Assembly: GCA_030625995.1 (NCBI GenBank)
Contig: DAOUPU010000037.1
Span: forward strand, 1-16,439
Origin: Flavobacteriaceae bacterium
Lineage (GTDB): Bacteria; Bacteroidota; Bacteroidia; Flavobacteriales; Flavobacteriaceae
Direction: 5' to 3'
DNA length: 16,439 nucleotides
Positions within the stretch are counted from its first letter, which is position 1. Each line of letters opens with the position of its first letter. The notes beneath the pieces are model-generated. The model made no database searches. It saw only the letters and a list, made by a program, of their open reading frames with translations, and was not told the DNA's origin. The position numbers were made by a program, and so were the translations under genes. This document shows, piece by piece, positions 1-8,539 of the stretch.

Positions 1-2164
1 CATGTTTGCTTTCTTCAGTAGCGGGGTAATCAATTATTAATCCATTCAATTTTTCTATAAAAACCTCTTCTCCTTCTATCCTGAACAATATATACGCCCT
101 TAACAATTCGAATTTTGGTTCAATTTCAGTACCCTTAATGTTGTCTATTGCCTCATCAATACTTTCTAAAGCATATTCATAATCTTCTTCTTCATAACAA
201 ACATAGGCATTTTTATAAATATTCTCCGGGCTATCTTCATTATTGGAAGAAACTAAAACTTTTTTCGGGTTAAGAATTATTTCTGAATAACGAGAATCCG
301 GGTATTCTTTAACGATTTCATCCCTGTATTTATTGCTTTGTTCCACATTAAAATACTCGTAACATTTATAAAGATGATATTTTGCCGGTAGAATTAATTT
401 ATCTATCGGATCATTTTTTAAAAAGTCCTCAAAATTATTGGCGGCCAGCTCATACTCTTTAAACTGTTCTTTATAAATTAACCCTAAATTATAATAGGCA
501 TCATTCCTAATACTCATTAGACTGTCCAAAATAACCTCACTTGTTGGAATCTGATCAATATAAAAACTGACTTCATATTTAAGGCTATTATCTTCTTCTA
601 CGCTTACATTTCGGTCTTTTAAGAGTGCTTTTGCTATACCAATATTGCCTAATATTATCCAATTTTCAACCAAAGGCCTGTTGCCATATTTTCTTTTGAA
701 CTCTTGTACTCCTCTTCCAACAGTTTGAATATTGTAAAAATAAAAATTCCCGGTATTAACAGGATTAAAAGATCCTGAATCATTGAATTCATTATTTCCT
801 GTAGTGGCAAGCCGTTGCTCCAATTCTATTCGCTTTTTCTCTTCTTCATCTCGTATTTTTAAAGCGTCGATGAATTCTTGAAAATAAACTTCTTGCGCTT
901 CAGGTGTCATGTTGGAAAGTTGTAATATGCTGTCATTAACTTTCGCTATATTTTCATAATAAATCACATCTTTCAAACTTTCCTTTTTTCGAACCAGCCT
1001 TCTAATTCTTTTTGTGTTTTGATTTTTAGTTACCCTTAAAACGCTGTCATAATAGGCCTCTGCTATTTCAAATTGTGTGTCATCAAAATACAGATCGCCC
1101 AATTTTTCATAGGATAGACCCTTTTGATAAGGTTTGCTTTTATTATGAGCAACAGATCTTTTATAGTAATCGTAGGCGTTGTTTATATATCCCTGTTCCT
1201 GAGCAATATAGGCAGCCTGGTAATATAATTCATCCAAATAGGGTCTATTGTCTCTGTCTTCCATTAGGTCGTGAAGCGCATAAACAACGACACTTATACT
1301 GTCGGCCTCAGAATAATTCTTGGCGCGTTCTATAGTTGCGTGGACCTTGTATTTTCGAGGGATATCTTTCATATAAGACAAATTCTCAAATACCATATTT
1401 GAGGAATCAATTTTATTTTCTTCCCTATATATTTGCCCCAGGATGAATAAATTTCTGGCACTCTGGCTTAGGTCAGTTATGTAAGTTGTGGATTTTTTTA
1501 AATGATCGATGACTAAATGGGTGCTATCTAATTGTGTATAAATCATGGCCATTGTAGTGTGAGCCTGTTCATACATTTCTTCAGATAGAAAGGCGCTATG
1601 TAAAACTATTTGCAGAGTTTCAATCGCCAGGTTATCGTGCTGTAATCGAATGTGCGTTTTTGCCTTCCATATTTTTGTTTCCTCATACAAATTAGCGTTA
1701 GGATATTTTTCTAAACCAAAACTAAAGGCCTCAAGCGCAGGAATAAATCTTTGCAAATAATAACGTGATTTACCTAATAAAAAATAGGCCTCATCAATTT
1801 GTGAGTTCTTTTCAAACCCATCAATTACCATGGAGTGTTTTTGAATAGCCTTTACTGCTTTCTCTTCTGCTTTTTCAAATCCTTGTTTTTCATCGGGTTC
1901 GGCTTGTGATTGCCCGGGCATTAAAATAATTTCCTCATCAGTCTTTAACGGTTCTATTGGAAGTCGTTCCCAAAAGTTATCCTCATAAGAGTCATCCAGC
2001 TGTTTCTTAGCCTGATCAAAGGCGATATTTCCGTTATATAGAATGTTGTACTTAGCCGTAATGCTGTGTGCGCTTCTATTTGCAAAAGTGTTTTTTTTTG
2101 TTGAACAACTTAGCACCATCATCACCACGAAAAAAAACAATATGTTGTAGAAAGTATTTTTCAA
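1..2164 (-). CDS. sprE: SprE/PorW-type TPR lipoprotein of gliding motility and type IX secretion (3' end beyond window)
   Basis: About 721 codons are visible and the frame is still open at position 1, so the C-terminus is missing. The only sensible start is TTG at 2164-2162: an in-frame TAA lies a few codons upstream, and TTG gives a lipoprotein signal (MKN, a long hydrophobic run, then LSC with lipobox Cys20). Behind it come many helical tetratricopeptide repeats, for example AYFLLGKSRYYL near residue 115, and the visible part ends in IIDYPATEESKH. This architecture matches SprE of Flavobacterium johnsoniae and PorW of Porphyromonas, outer-membrane-associated lipoproteins needed for type IX secretion and gliding. 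The hydrophobic stretch, repeats and lipobox are seen directly; the family name comes from recognition of the repeat sequence. It appears to be transcribed alone, 134 bases from the ABC ATPase gene. Confidence 0.85.
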   Translation of the reverse strand, partial: MKNTFYNILFFFVVMMVLSCSTKKNTFANRSAHSITAKYNILYNGNIAFDQAKKQLDDSYEDNFWERLPIEPLKTDEEIILMPGQSQAEPDEKQGFEKAEEKAVKAIQKHSMVIDGFEKNSQIDEAYFLLGKSRYYLQRFIPALEAFSFGLEKYPNANLYEETKIWKAKTHIRLQHDNLAIETLQIVLHSAFLSEEMYEQAHTTMAMIYTQLDSTHLVIDHLKKSTTYITDLSQSARNLFILGQIYREENKIDSSNMVFENLSYMKDIPRKYKVHATIERAKNYSEADSISVVVYALHDLMEDRDNRPYLDELYYQAAYIAQEQGYINNAYDYYKRSVAHNKSKPYQKGLSYEKLGDLYFDDTQFEIAEAYYDSVLRVTKNQNTKRIRRLVRKKESLKDVIYYENIAKVNDSILQLSNMTPEAQEVYFQEFIDALKIRDEEEKKRIELEQRLATTGNNEFNDSGSFNPVNTGNFYFYNIQTVGRGVQEFKRKYGNRPLVENWIILGNIGIAKALLKDRNVSVEEDNSLKYEVSFYIDQIPTSEVILDSLMSIRNDAYYNLGLIYKEQFKEYELAANNFEDFLKNDPIDKLILPAKYHLYKCYEYFNVEQSNKYRDEIVKEYPDSRYSEIILNPKKVLVSSNNEDSPENIYKNAYVCYEEEDYEYALESIDEAIDNIKGTEIEPKFELLRAYILFRIEGEEVFIEKLNGLIIDYPATEESKH

Positions 2165-2298
2165 AATAATCTTTTGCTGCCTTTAAAACTACTAATAAAA
2201 ATGAATATTGTTGAGTGGTCCGTAAAAGTACAAATAAAATGAAAAATTATAATAATTAACCTGGATTAATCATGACGAAACCGTATTAATAATTCGTG
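2165..2298. other. Intergenic spacer upstream of sprE
   Basis: This AT-rich gap separates the ABC ATPase stop from the sprE start. It should carry the sprE promoter, but I find no full TAnnTTTG box; the nearest is a TATTTG around 2231-2236 read on the minus strand. I see no convincing terminator hairpin and no copy of the repeats found elsewhere in the window. Confidence 0.4.
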
Positions 2299-2994
2299 CT
2301 AAACTGCAAAATAGCTCTCTAATTCTTTCAAAGTTTCTGAGGAAGTACTAATATCCTTAACTATTATGCCCTTGTCCAGGACAACAATACGTTCACAAAC
2401 TTCGGTAATATGATTCAAATCGTGACTGGAAATTAAGACGGTAACTTCTTTATTTTCTGATAAAGATCTGAGCATTTTCTTTAATCGAATTTGTGTTGTA
2501 GGGTCTAAATTTGCGAAAGGTTCGTCTAAGATTATGATCTCAGGATTTCCAATCAGAGCAGCTACGATGCCAACTTTTTTTTGATTCCCTTTGGATAGAT
2601 CTCTTAAATATTTCTTTTTATTTAAAATTTCGCCATTAAATATTTCTTCAAATTCTTCCAAAAAAGTATCAATGTCAGCCTTGTTTCTCCCTCGCAGATC
2701 ACCAATGAAGTAGAAATATTCTTCGGGAGTAAGGTAACCAATTAAGAAGCTTTCATCAATAAATGCTGAGGTAAAAGGTTTCCAGTCCTCGCTTTTATTT
2801 ACCTTTATTTCATTGGATGTAATTTGACCGGTTGTAGGTTGTATCAGGTCCAGTAATAAATTGAAAAAAGTTGTTTTTCCGGCGCCATTATTTCCAACCA
2901 AACCAAAAGTTTGACCTTTGGAAATTGTCAGTTCCTCAATTTTTAATACGGTTGCATCACCATAGTTTTTGGAAAGATCTGTAGTTTGTATCAT
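2299..2994 (-). CDS. ABC transporter ATP-binding protein
   Basis: This 231-residue single-domain ABC ATPase should power the membrane protein encoded just upstream. Walker A is GNNGAGKTT at residues 34-42, the signature is the LSKGNQ variant at 133-138, Walker B is IIILDE at 153-158 followed by a D-loop (NLDP), and the switch histidine is His191 in SSHD. Where the Q-loop glutamine is expected, around residues 80-88, I read FIDESFLIGYLT, so the canonical Gln seems absent. The start codon lies 12 bases after the permease stop, so the two form one transcription unit. The substrate cannot be told from sequence. The length is usual for ABC-2-type export ATPases. Confidence 0.92.
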   Translation of the reverse strand: MIQTTDLSKNYGDATVLKIEELTISKGQTFGLVGNNGAGKTTFFNLLLDLIQPTTGQITSNEIKVNKSEDWKPFTSAFIDESFLIGYLTPEEYFYFIGDLRGRNKADIDTFLEEFEEIFNGEILNKKKYLRDLSKGNQKKVGIVAALIGNPEIIILDEPFANLDPTTQIRLKKMLRSLSENKEVTVLISSHDLNHITEVCERIVVLDKGIIVKDISTSSETLKELESYFAV

Positions 2995-3006
2995 AAATTG
3001 CAGGTA

Positions 3007-4485
3007 TTAATTTTCTTGACTAAAAGCGTTAATCATTTCGTATTTATATTCTAAGTATTTTTTTTTTATTAAACTCATTGTCCTTTGATGAAGGACGATA
3101 CCTATAAGACCCAGAACTATCAAAGCCAAAAGACCACTTTCAAAACTAATAAAATAGTAAAAAGGCAAGAAAATAAGAATTGGGACGAGCAATAGAGGTA
3201 AACCGACTAACCATTGCACAGCCCCCGTACCTTGGTAATTAAATACCGCCCGCTGATCTAAATTTATTTTTTTACGGTTGTAAGCCCCGGCAAACAGGAT
3301 AACATGCGAATTGACTCCTATATTATAAATTGCAGCTGCAAAATGCGCCAATAGAATATTCCAGCCAAAATAAACGTAGGGAATACTCAGTAGAAACATA
3401 ATGACAACACTTGCGGACATCAAGGTGAATTTTGATTTTAAATATTGTTCATATTTAATATTCTGGCTCATCAGCATTTTATAATATCCACTATCCCAAG
3501 CCGGAATAAATTGTCCGAAATTAATTAAGAAGATTCCGGTAACAAAAGTTCCGACAAAAACAAACAACCAAACTTTATCTTGATATAATGGATTTGGATA
3601 AAAAAACAATCCATATAATAATCCAATTATCAATATAAAAATGGATGATCTCGGTCTTTTATTTCGCAATAAAAGTTTTAGATCCAATTGCATAAATGGG
3701 GAAATATCACCAAATTTTTGAGTCCAGGCCAAATTAGTTGTTTTGGCCTCCTGTGTTTTTGACTTTAATGAATTATCAATATATAATTTATTTTTTAAGA
3801 TCTTAAAATTATAAAAATAGACTCCTGCCAAAATTGTCATCGGAATGAAAATCATAATTGGGTAATTGGCAACAGCCATAATACCATTTGACAATAATGT
3901 GGTAAATGAGATGATGTCGAAATAATTGAGGGCATATAATATCCCGGTAAGAGCAATTATAGGTAAAAAAGAGAGCTCGGTTTTGGATGCAAGATTTTCA
4001 ATTAAAAAATTTAAAAAATTAATGATTAATGTAGTATTGATTAGAACAAAAATCCAAAATAGTACAATTGTTGAATCATAACCATTTATTAATAACATAA
4101 TTCCAAATGGAACTATTGCAAACATTAGTAGAAAATTAAAAAAGGAAATAATTGATTTGCCTAAAACATAATTAACTATTTTGCTTTTTTTTATAGGTAA
4201 TGTCAGTAATGGCTTGACGGTCATTACAGGTAATTTTTGAAAGAAAAATCGAATTAGCAAGTCTGTTAAAAACCAATAAAACAGCATGTTATTTACCATT
4301 ATAAAGGGGTCTGAATTAGGAAATTCTTCTTTTAGTATTGGATATAGGGCAATACCCATTATTAAGAACATTGCTATAAGAAATAACCCAAAAAAAGCTA
4401 ATAATAAATTTAGGGCAACACTTTTTTGCCAATAAGTAGAACGAAAAAACTGTTTCCATTCAAGATTAATAAAGTTGGAGATCAT
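3007..4485 (-). CDS. DUF5687-family ABC transporter permease
   Basis: This 492-residue polytopic inner-membrane protein begins MISNFINLEWKQFFRS, the usual opening of the Bacteroidota family DUF5687. About ten or more hydrophobic segments are visible (for example 23-50, 66-80, 110-133, 140-160, 170-190, 205-225, 281-295, 305-325, 355-375, 425-465). A soluble stretch near 240-270 (AKTTNLAWTQKFGDISPFMQLDLKLLLRN in part) resembles a second copy of the N-terminal LEWKQFFRS entry, suggesting two related halves. It is the first gene of the pair with the ATPase at 2299-2994. Family membership is recognised; the exported substrate is unknown. A copy of repeat B ends 72 bases upstream of its start. Confidence 0.85.
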   Translation of the reverse strand: MISNFINLEWKQFFRSTYWQKSVALNLLLAFFGLFLIAMFLIMGIALYPILKEEFPNSDPFIMVNNMLFYWFLTDLLIRFFFQKLPVMTVKPLLTLPIKKSKIVNYVLGKSIISFFNFLLMFAIVPFGIMLLINGYDSTIVLFWIFVLINTTLIINFLNFLIENLASKTELSFLPIIALTGILYALNYFDIISFTTLLSNGIMAVANYPIMIFIPMTILAGVYFYNFKILKNKLYIDNSLKSKTQEAKTTNLAWTQKFGDISPFMQLDLKLLLRNKRPRSSIFILIIGLLYGLFFYPNPLYQDKVWLFVFVGTFVTGIFLINFGQFIPAWDSGYYKMLMSQNIKYEQYLKSKFTLMSASVVIMFLLSIPYVYFGWNILLAHFAAAIYNIGVNSHVILFAGAYNRKKINLDQRAVFNYQGTGAVQWLVGLPLLLVPILIFLPFYYFISFESGLLALIVLGLIGIVLHQRTMSLIKKKYLEYKYEMINAFSQEN

Positions 4486-4557
4486 TAAGGTTTGTTTTTA
4501 CAATACGTCGTTTATATATAACTATTGTTACAAATAATAGATAGAGGTTAACATATA

Positions 4558-4639
4558 ATTATTGATAATCGAACTCAGTCCATCAATGAGCAAGCTCATA
4601 TTATCTATTTTGATAATTGTGATTTTTAGTTATATGATA
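4558..4639 (-). repeat. Dispersed structured element B, copy 1
   Basis: These 82 bases match the reverse complement of 10085-10166 at 76 positions with no gap. Both copies contain ATGAGC-TT-GCTCAT (minus-strand reading here) and the pair ATAACT...A(G/A)TTAT. This copy holds only one arm of the long palindrome present in copy 2. It lies 75 bases after the WD40 gene and 72 bases before the ABC permease gene, both on the minus strand. Its orientation relative to transcription is therefore the same as in copy 2. No reading frame is evident. The function is unknown; it could be a mobile hairpin element or a structured leader or trailer RNA. Confidence 0.8.
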
Positions 4640-4714
4640 AGTTTTTAAGTAATTTTTGTTGAAGAGGATTCCAGCCTATCAACTATTTGTACATTTTATA
4701 CTAAATTGGAAGTT

Positions 4715-5653
4715 CTATTTCTTTGGTAAAAGCCAAAAATCGATGGTATTATTTTCCGATGAAACAATTGCGAATACCCCGTCCTGTGAAAAAGTGGCAC
4801 TTGTATATTCCACCCGATTACTTGCTCCAAAAGTCTTAATAAGTGAACCATCTACATTCCATAATTTAGCTGTTCCATCTTCACTTGCGGTCAAAATATA
4901 TTGCCCATTTGTTGAAAATTCAGCTTGATTAATCTCATCTAAATGACCTTTAAATATGGTCAGTAGTTCTCCGTTTAAATTCCAAAGAGCAGCATTTTTA
5001 TCAAAACTACCTGTTAAAATACTCTTGCCGTCGGGCGAAAAACTTGCCGCACTCACTCCACTCGTGTGATAGTCTATTACAAATTTTTCCTCTCCATTGA
5101 TGTCCCAAACTGATGCAGTATTGTCACAGCTTGCAAGTACAATTGATTTGTTATCGGGTGAAAATGAAGCTTGATAAATAGTGCAGGAATGTCCTTTAAA
5201 TTCTCTAATTAACTCGCCATCGGAAGTCCATAGTTTGGCAATATTATCACCACCGCCACTTAAAATATACTTACCGTCATTTGAGTAAATTATAGTTTTT
5301 ACATAAACTTTATCTGCTTTGACAGTTTTTATTTTTGTACCATCCATAGCCCAAATAATGAAAGTTTCATCACTTCCGGCGGTAATAAAATTTTGATTAT
5401 CAGGAGAAAAAGCCACATCATTTACACTTCTTTCATGAGCATTAATTGCAAAAATAATATTTCCATTTTCATCCCATAGAATGGCCATATCGTCATCACC
5501 ACCTGAGAGAAAATATTTACCATTAGGCGATTGAGCAATTCCGTAGATAGATTCTGTATGCCCCTCAAAACTTCTCGAAATTATACAAGATTGACTGAAA
5601 ACAGTGGTTTGAAACAAAAGTGAGAGAGATAAAAGTTGAATAAACTTTTTCAT
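4715..5653 (-). CDS. Exported seven-blade WD40 beta-propeller protein
   Basis: This protein has 312 residues. The N-terminus (MKKFIQLLSLSLLFQTTVFSQ) is a typical signal peptide, with cleavage likely after residue 20-22. The rest consists of seven WD40 repeats of about 40 residues, each with a SPDGK-like turn and an ending such as AILWDENG, AKLWTSDG, ASVWDING, AALWNLNG or AKLWNVDG, the last ending IDFWLLPKK. Seven blades make one complete propeller and leave no extra domain. No C-terminal type IX secretion signal or lipobox is seen, so a periplasmic location is the simplest inference. It is the last gene of the pheS-purM run, 38 bases after purM. Such propellers usually serve as protein-binding scaffolds; the partner is unknown. 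Confidence 0.85.
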   Translation of the reverse strand: MKKFIQLLSLSLLFQTTVFSQSCIISRSFEGHTESIYGIAQSPNGKYFLSGGDDDMAILWDENGNIIFAINAHERSVNDVAFSPDNQNFITAGSDETFIIWAMDGTKIKTVKADKVYVKTIIYSNDGKYILSGGGDNIAKLWTSDGELIREFKGHSCTIYQASFSPDNKSIVLASCDNTASVWDINGEEKFVIDYHTSGVSAASFSPDGKSILTGSFDKNAALWNLNGELLTIFKGHLDEINQAEFSTNGQYILTASEDGTAKLWNVDGSLIKTFGASNRVEYTSATFSQDGVFAIVSSENNTIDFWLLPKK

Positions 5654-5691
5654 TTGTTTAAAATTTTGTAGTTATCAATAAATGATAGCAG

Positions 5692-6864
5692 TTAATAGAT
5701 GAATTCACCAAATTTGCTATTAATAGTCAATTTTTTTCCAGAGAAGGATTCCACTCTGCCTACAATTTGTGCATTAACATCAAAGGATTTTGAAATGCTG
5801 ATAATCTCTTCAGCAATTTCCTGAGGCACATACAATTCCATTCTGTGGCCACAATTGAAAACCTGATACATTTCTTTCCAATCCGTTCCTGATTGTTCCT
5901 GAATTAAACGGAACAGTGGCGGGACGTCGAAGAGATTATCTTTAATGATATGTAAGTTGTCAACGAAATGTAGGATTTTAGTTTGAGCACCTCCACTACA
6001 ATGAACCATTCCATGTACCTCTTTTCTAAAGTTTTTCAGGATTTTTTTTATAATTGGTGCATAGGTGCGAGTTGGTGAGAGAACCAATTTACCGGCGTCT
6101 AAAGAAACGTTCTTAACGGCTTCGGTAAGTTTCATATTTCCAGAATAAACCAGTTCTTCAGGAACTGATGGATCAAAACTTTCCGGGTATTTTTTGGCCA
6201 AGTATTTTCCGAAAACATCATGTCTGGCACTTGTTAGTCCATTGCTTCCCATACCTCCGTTATATTCATTCTCATAAGTTGCCTGCCCAAAAGACTCTAA
6301 ACCAACTATTACATCACCGGCCTGAATATTTGCATTGTCTATAACATCACTTCGTTTCATTCTAGCGGTTACGGTTGAATCCACGATGATGGTTCTAACC
6401 AAATCGCCAACATCGGCGGTTTCTCCTCCTGTTGAATGAATAGAAACCCCAAAATCATTCAGATCTTGCAATAACTCTTCACTTCCATTTATTATGGCCG
6501 AAAGCACTTCTCCTGTAATTAAGTTCTTATTTCTTCCTATAGTTGATGATAGCAAAATATTATCAGTGGCACCAACACATAAAAGATCGTCAATATTCAT
6601 GATCAGGGCATCCTGAGCAATTCCCTTCCAAACGGACAGGTCTCCTGTTTCCTTCCAATACATATATGCCAAAGAGGACTTAGTTCCAGCCCCATCAGCG
6701 TGCATTATAATACAATAATCTTCATCATTTGTGAGGTGATCGGGAATAATTTTGCAAAACGATCTTGGAAATAATCCTTTGTCAATTTTTTTTATGGCCT
6801 TGTGAACATCCTCCTTTTGGGCAGAAACGCCACGTAAATTATATCTATTATCAGATTTCCCCAT
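5692..6864 (-). CDS. purM: Phosphoribosylformylglycinamidine cyclo-ligase (AIR synthase), Bacteroidota type
   Basis: This is the fifth step of purine synthesis: FGAM plus ATP gives AIR. The protein has 390 residues, against about 345 for E. coli PurM. PurM landmarks are in order: HADGAGTK at 55-62 (cf. GTDGVGTK), NIDDL at 90-94, GGETAD at 146-151, an insert rich in Gly and Asn (NEYNGGMGSNG) near 200, LSPTRTY near 263, HCSGGAQTK near 288 and MYQVFNCGHRM near 335. The opening RYNLRGVSAQKEDV and the extra insertions are typical of Bacteroidota PurM. The start is the first ATG after the retropepsin-like gene, 11 bases downstream of its stop. A paralogous AIR-synthase-like enzyme is possible but less likely. 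Confidence 0.87.
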   Translation of the reverse strand: MGKSDNRYNLRGVSAQKEDVHKAIKKIDKGLFPRSFCKIIPDHLTNDEDYCIIMHADGAGTKSSLAYMYWKETGDLSVWKGIAQDALIMNIDDLLCVGATDNILLSSTIGRNKNLITGEVLSAIINGSEELLQDLNDFGVSIHSTGGETADVGDLVRTIIVDSTVTARMKRSDVIDNANIQAGDVIVGLESFGQATYENEYNGGMGSNGLTSARHDVFGKYLAKKYPESFDPSVPEELVYSGNMKLTEAVKNVSLDAGKLVLSPTRTYAPIIKKILKNFRKEVHGMVHCSGGAQTKILHFVDNLHIIKDNLFDVPPLFRLIQEQSGTDWKEMYQVFNCGHRMELYVPQEIAEEIISISKSFDVNAQIVGRVESFSGKKLTINSKFGEFIY

Positions 6865-6875
6865 GGATGTAGTAA

Positions 6876-7319
6876 TTATTTAGATTTCAAAAATAAATAT
6901 TTTTTTTTGTAGTCAATTATAGCCTCTGCTCTGTGCAAGATATCCGCCCCAATAATTCCTTGTATGGGTTTTGCATTTTGCTTTGCCAATGCATTGTTAA
7001 TGTGCATCAAATCGATCAAAATTAAGGAAGTTTTCTTTAATTGATATCCACCAATTTTTAGATTGTTCTTTCTTGAGATTTTGGTTTCGATTTCTGTGGT
7101 ACCGGCACCACTCGCCTTATGTTCTGATTCTTGAGTGTCTAAATTAAAGAGTTCAACCTGATCAAATCCAACACAGGAATTTGATGCGCCTGTATCCAGG
7201 ATAAACCGACCTTTTACATTATTTATTTTTACTTTTAATTCAAAGTGATTGGTTACGGTCTTTTTTAACTTAATACAATGAAAATCCAATGCTAAAAGAT
7301 ATTCCTTCAGGTTCTTCAT
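6876..7319 (-). CDS. Small retropepsin-like aspartyl protease family protein
   Basis: This 147-residue protein has no signal peptide. The core is RFILDTGASNSCVG with the probable catalytic aspartate Asp42 in the DTGAS motif. A hydrophobic flap region follows, with GAGTTEIETK near 71-80, and the end has the second family hallmark, GIIGADILHRAEAIIDY, near residues 120-136. This is the layout of single-domain retropepsin-like (clan AA) proteins, which work as homodimers. Such bacterial proteins are widespread and their substrates are mostly unknown. It sits 9 bases after pheS and 11 before purM, so it is translated from a housekeeping transcript. Protease activity is inferred from the motif only. 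Confidence 0.8.
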   Translation of the reverse strand: MKNLKEYLLALDFHCIKLKKTVTNHFELKVKINNVKGRFILDTGASNSCVGFDQVELFNLDTQESEHKASGAGTTEIETKISRKNNLKIGGYQLKKTSLILIDLMHINNALAKQNAKPIQGIIGADILHRAEAIIDYKKKYLFLKSK

Positions 7320-7328
7320 TGGAAAATA

Positions 7329-8348
7329 TTAAATAACCGATTTGAATTGATCCAAAAAGCGAACATCATTTTCATAGAACATTCTAATATCTGGAATTTG
7401 GTACAAGAGCATGGCTATTCTTTCAATGCCCATTCCAAAGGCAAAACCACTGTACTTTTCAGGATCTATTTTGGTGTTCCTTAGAACATTTGGATCTACC
7501 ATTCCACAACCCATAATTTCTAACCAACCTGTTCCTTTCGTTATTTTATAATCTACTTCTGTTTCTAATCCCCAATAAATATCAACCTCTGCACTGGGTT
7601 CCGTAAATGGAAAATAGGACGGACGCAGTCTGATCTTAGACTTTCCAAACATTTCTTTTGTGAAGTATATCAGGGTCTGTTTTAGATCTGCAAAGGAAAC
7701 ATCTGTATCGATATATAATCCCTCAACCTGGTGGAAAATACAATGCGATCTCGCGGAAATATCTTCATTTCTAAATACCCTTCCCGGTGAAATTGTTCTA
7801 ATAGGAGGCTTGTTATTTTCCATGTATCTTACCTGTACAGAGGAAGTATGCGTACGCAGTAAGACATCCGGATTTTTTTCTATAAAAAATGTGTCCTGCA
7901 TATCTCTGGCTGGGTGATATTCAGGTAAATTAAGAGCGGTAAAATTGTGCCAATCATCTTCAATTTCAGGGCCTTCTGAGACCGTAAAACCTATTCTGGA
8001 AAACACATCAATAATTTTGTTCTTTACGATCGATATTGGATGACGTGATCCCAACTCAATAGGTGTAGCCGGACGGGTCAAATCGTCAATGGTAGCAGTT
8101 GCACTTCCTTTTTCCTCTAAAGTAGATCTTAAGGAGTTTATTTTCTCCGTGGCAGCCATACGCAAGCCATTCAAAGCCTGACCTATTTCTTTTTTAAAAG
8201 AAGGATCGGTATCTTTAAAATCTGCAAAAAGTTGCTTCATGAGCCCTTTGCTTCCCAGGTATTTAATTCTAAAAGCCTCAACTTCTTCCGCTGATTTTGT
8301 TTCAAATTGATTAACTTTTTCAAGCAATTCATTTATTTTATCCTTCAT
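7329..8348 (-). CDS. pheS: Phenylalanine-tRNA ligase alpha subunit
   Basis: This is the catalytic subunit that charges tRNA-Phe. The 339-residue length is normal. The first 85 residues are the helical coiled-coil arm, and the class II core follows. Motif 1 lies around VKNKIIDVFSRIGF (108-121), motif 2 around GRVFRNEDISARSHCIFHQ (189-207), the phenylalanine pocket FTEPSAEVDI at 248-257, and motif 3 GFAFGMGIERIAML at 301-314. The partner gene pheT is not in the window, so the operon differs from the enterobacterial pheST arrangement. It is the first gene of a four-gene minus-strand run and has a -7 box just upstream (8370-8377). The start ATG at 8348 fits the family's N-terminus. Confidence 0.97.
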   Translation of the reverse strand: MKDKINELLEKVNQFETKSAEEVEAFRIKYLGSKGLMKQLFADFKDTDPSFKKEIGQALNGLRMAATEKINSLRSTLEEKGSATATIDDLTRPATPIELGSRHPISIVKNKIIDVFSRIGFTVSEGPEIEDDWHNFTALNLPEYHPARDMQDTFFIEKNPDVLLRTHTSSVQVRYMENNKPPIRTISPGRVFRNEDISARSHCIFHQVEGLYIDTDVSFADLKQTLIYFTKEMFGKSKIRLRPSYFPFTEPSAEVDIYWGLETEVDYKITKGTGWLEIMGCGMVDPNVLRNTKIDPEKYSGFAFGMGIERIAMLLYQIPDIRMFYENDVRFLDQFKSVI

Positions 8349-8369
8349 ATGTAATCAAAATTTAAAGCG

Positions 8370-8377
8370 CAAATTTA
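8370..8377 (-). promoter_or_regulatory. Candidate -7 box of the pheS promoter
   Basis: Read on the minus strand, this is TAAATTTG, a full match to the Bacteroidota TAnnTTTG element, about 21 bases before the pheS ATG. No clear -33 TTTG is seen at the expected distance. It would drive the pheS to WD40 run. Confidence 0.5.
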
Positions 8378-8489
8378 CGTATTTTTTAAAATAAAATTGA
8401 GTTAATTAATCTTCTTATTTTGGTAAATTAACTTTGCTAAAAAGAAAAATATAAATCCTGAATATTTATAGAATTATTAATAAATTCTT

Positions 8490-8497
8490 TATTTTTG
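8490..8497 (+). promoter_or_regulatory. Candidate -7 box of the gdhA promoter
   Basis: TATTTTTG matches TAnnTTTG and lies 42 bases before the gdhA start, giving a leader of roughly 35 bases. A second match, TAACTTTG, lies at 8429-8436. Neither has an obvious -33 TTTG at the usual spacing. Confidence 0.5.
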
Positions 8498-8539
8498 TAC
8501 GATAAAATTTTAAATTAATAATTTAACACACCAAAAATT

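Noticed and set aside
1075..1335. 86-codon plus-strand open frame
   Set aside because: It is antisense to sprE, whose TPR reading frame continues unbroken through the region.
4656..4928. 90-codon plus-strand open frame
   Set aside because: It lies largely antisense to the WD40 gene and reads the reverse of its repeats; no independent support.
7660..7917. 85-codon plus-strand open frame
   Set aside because: It is antisense to the class II core of pheS.
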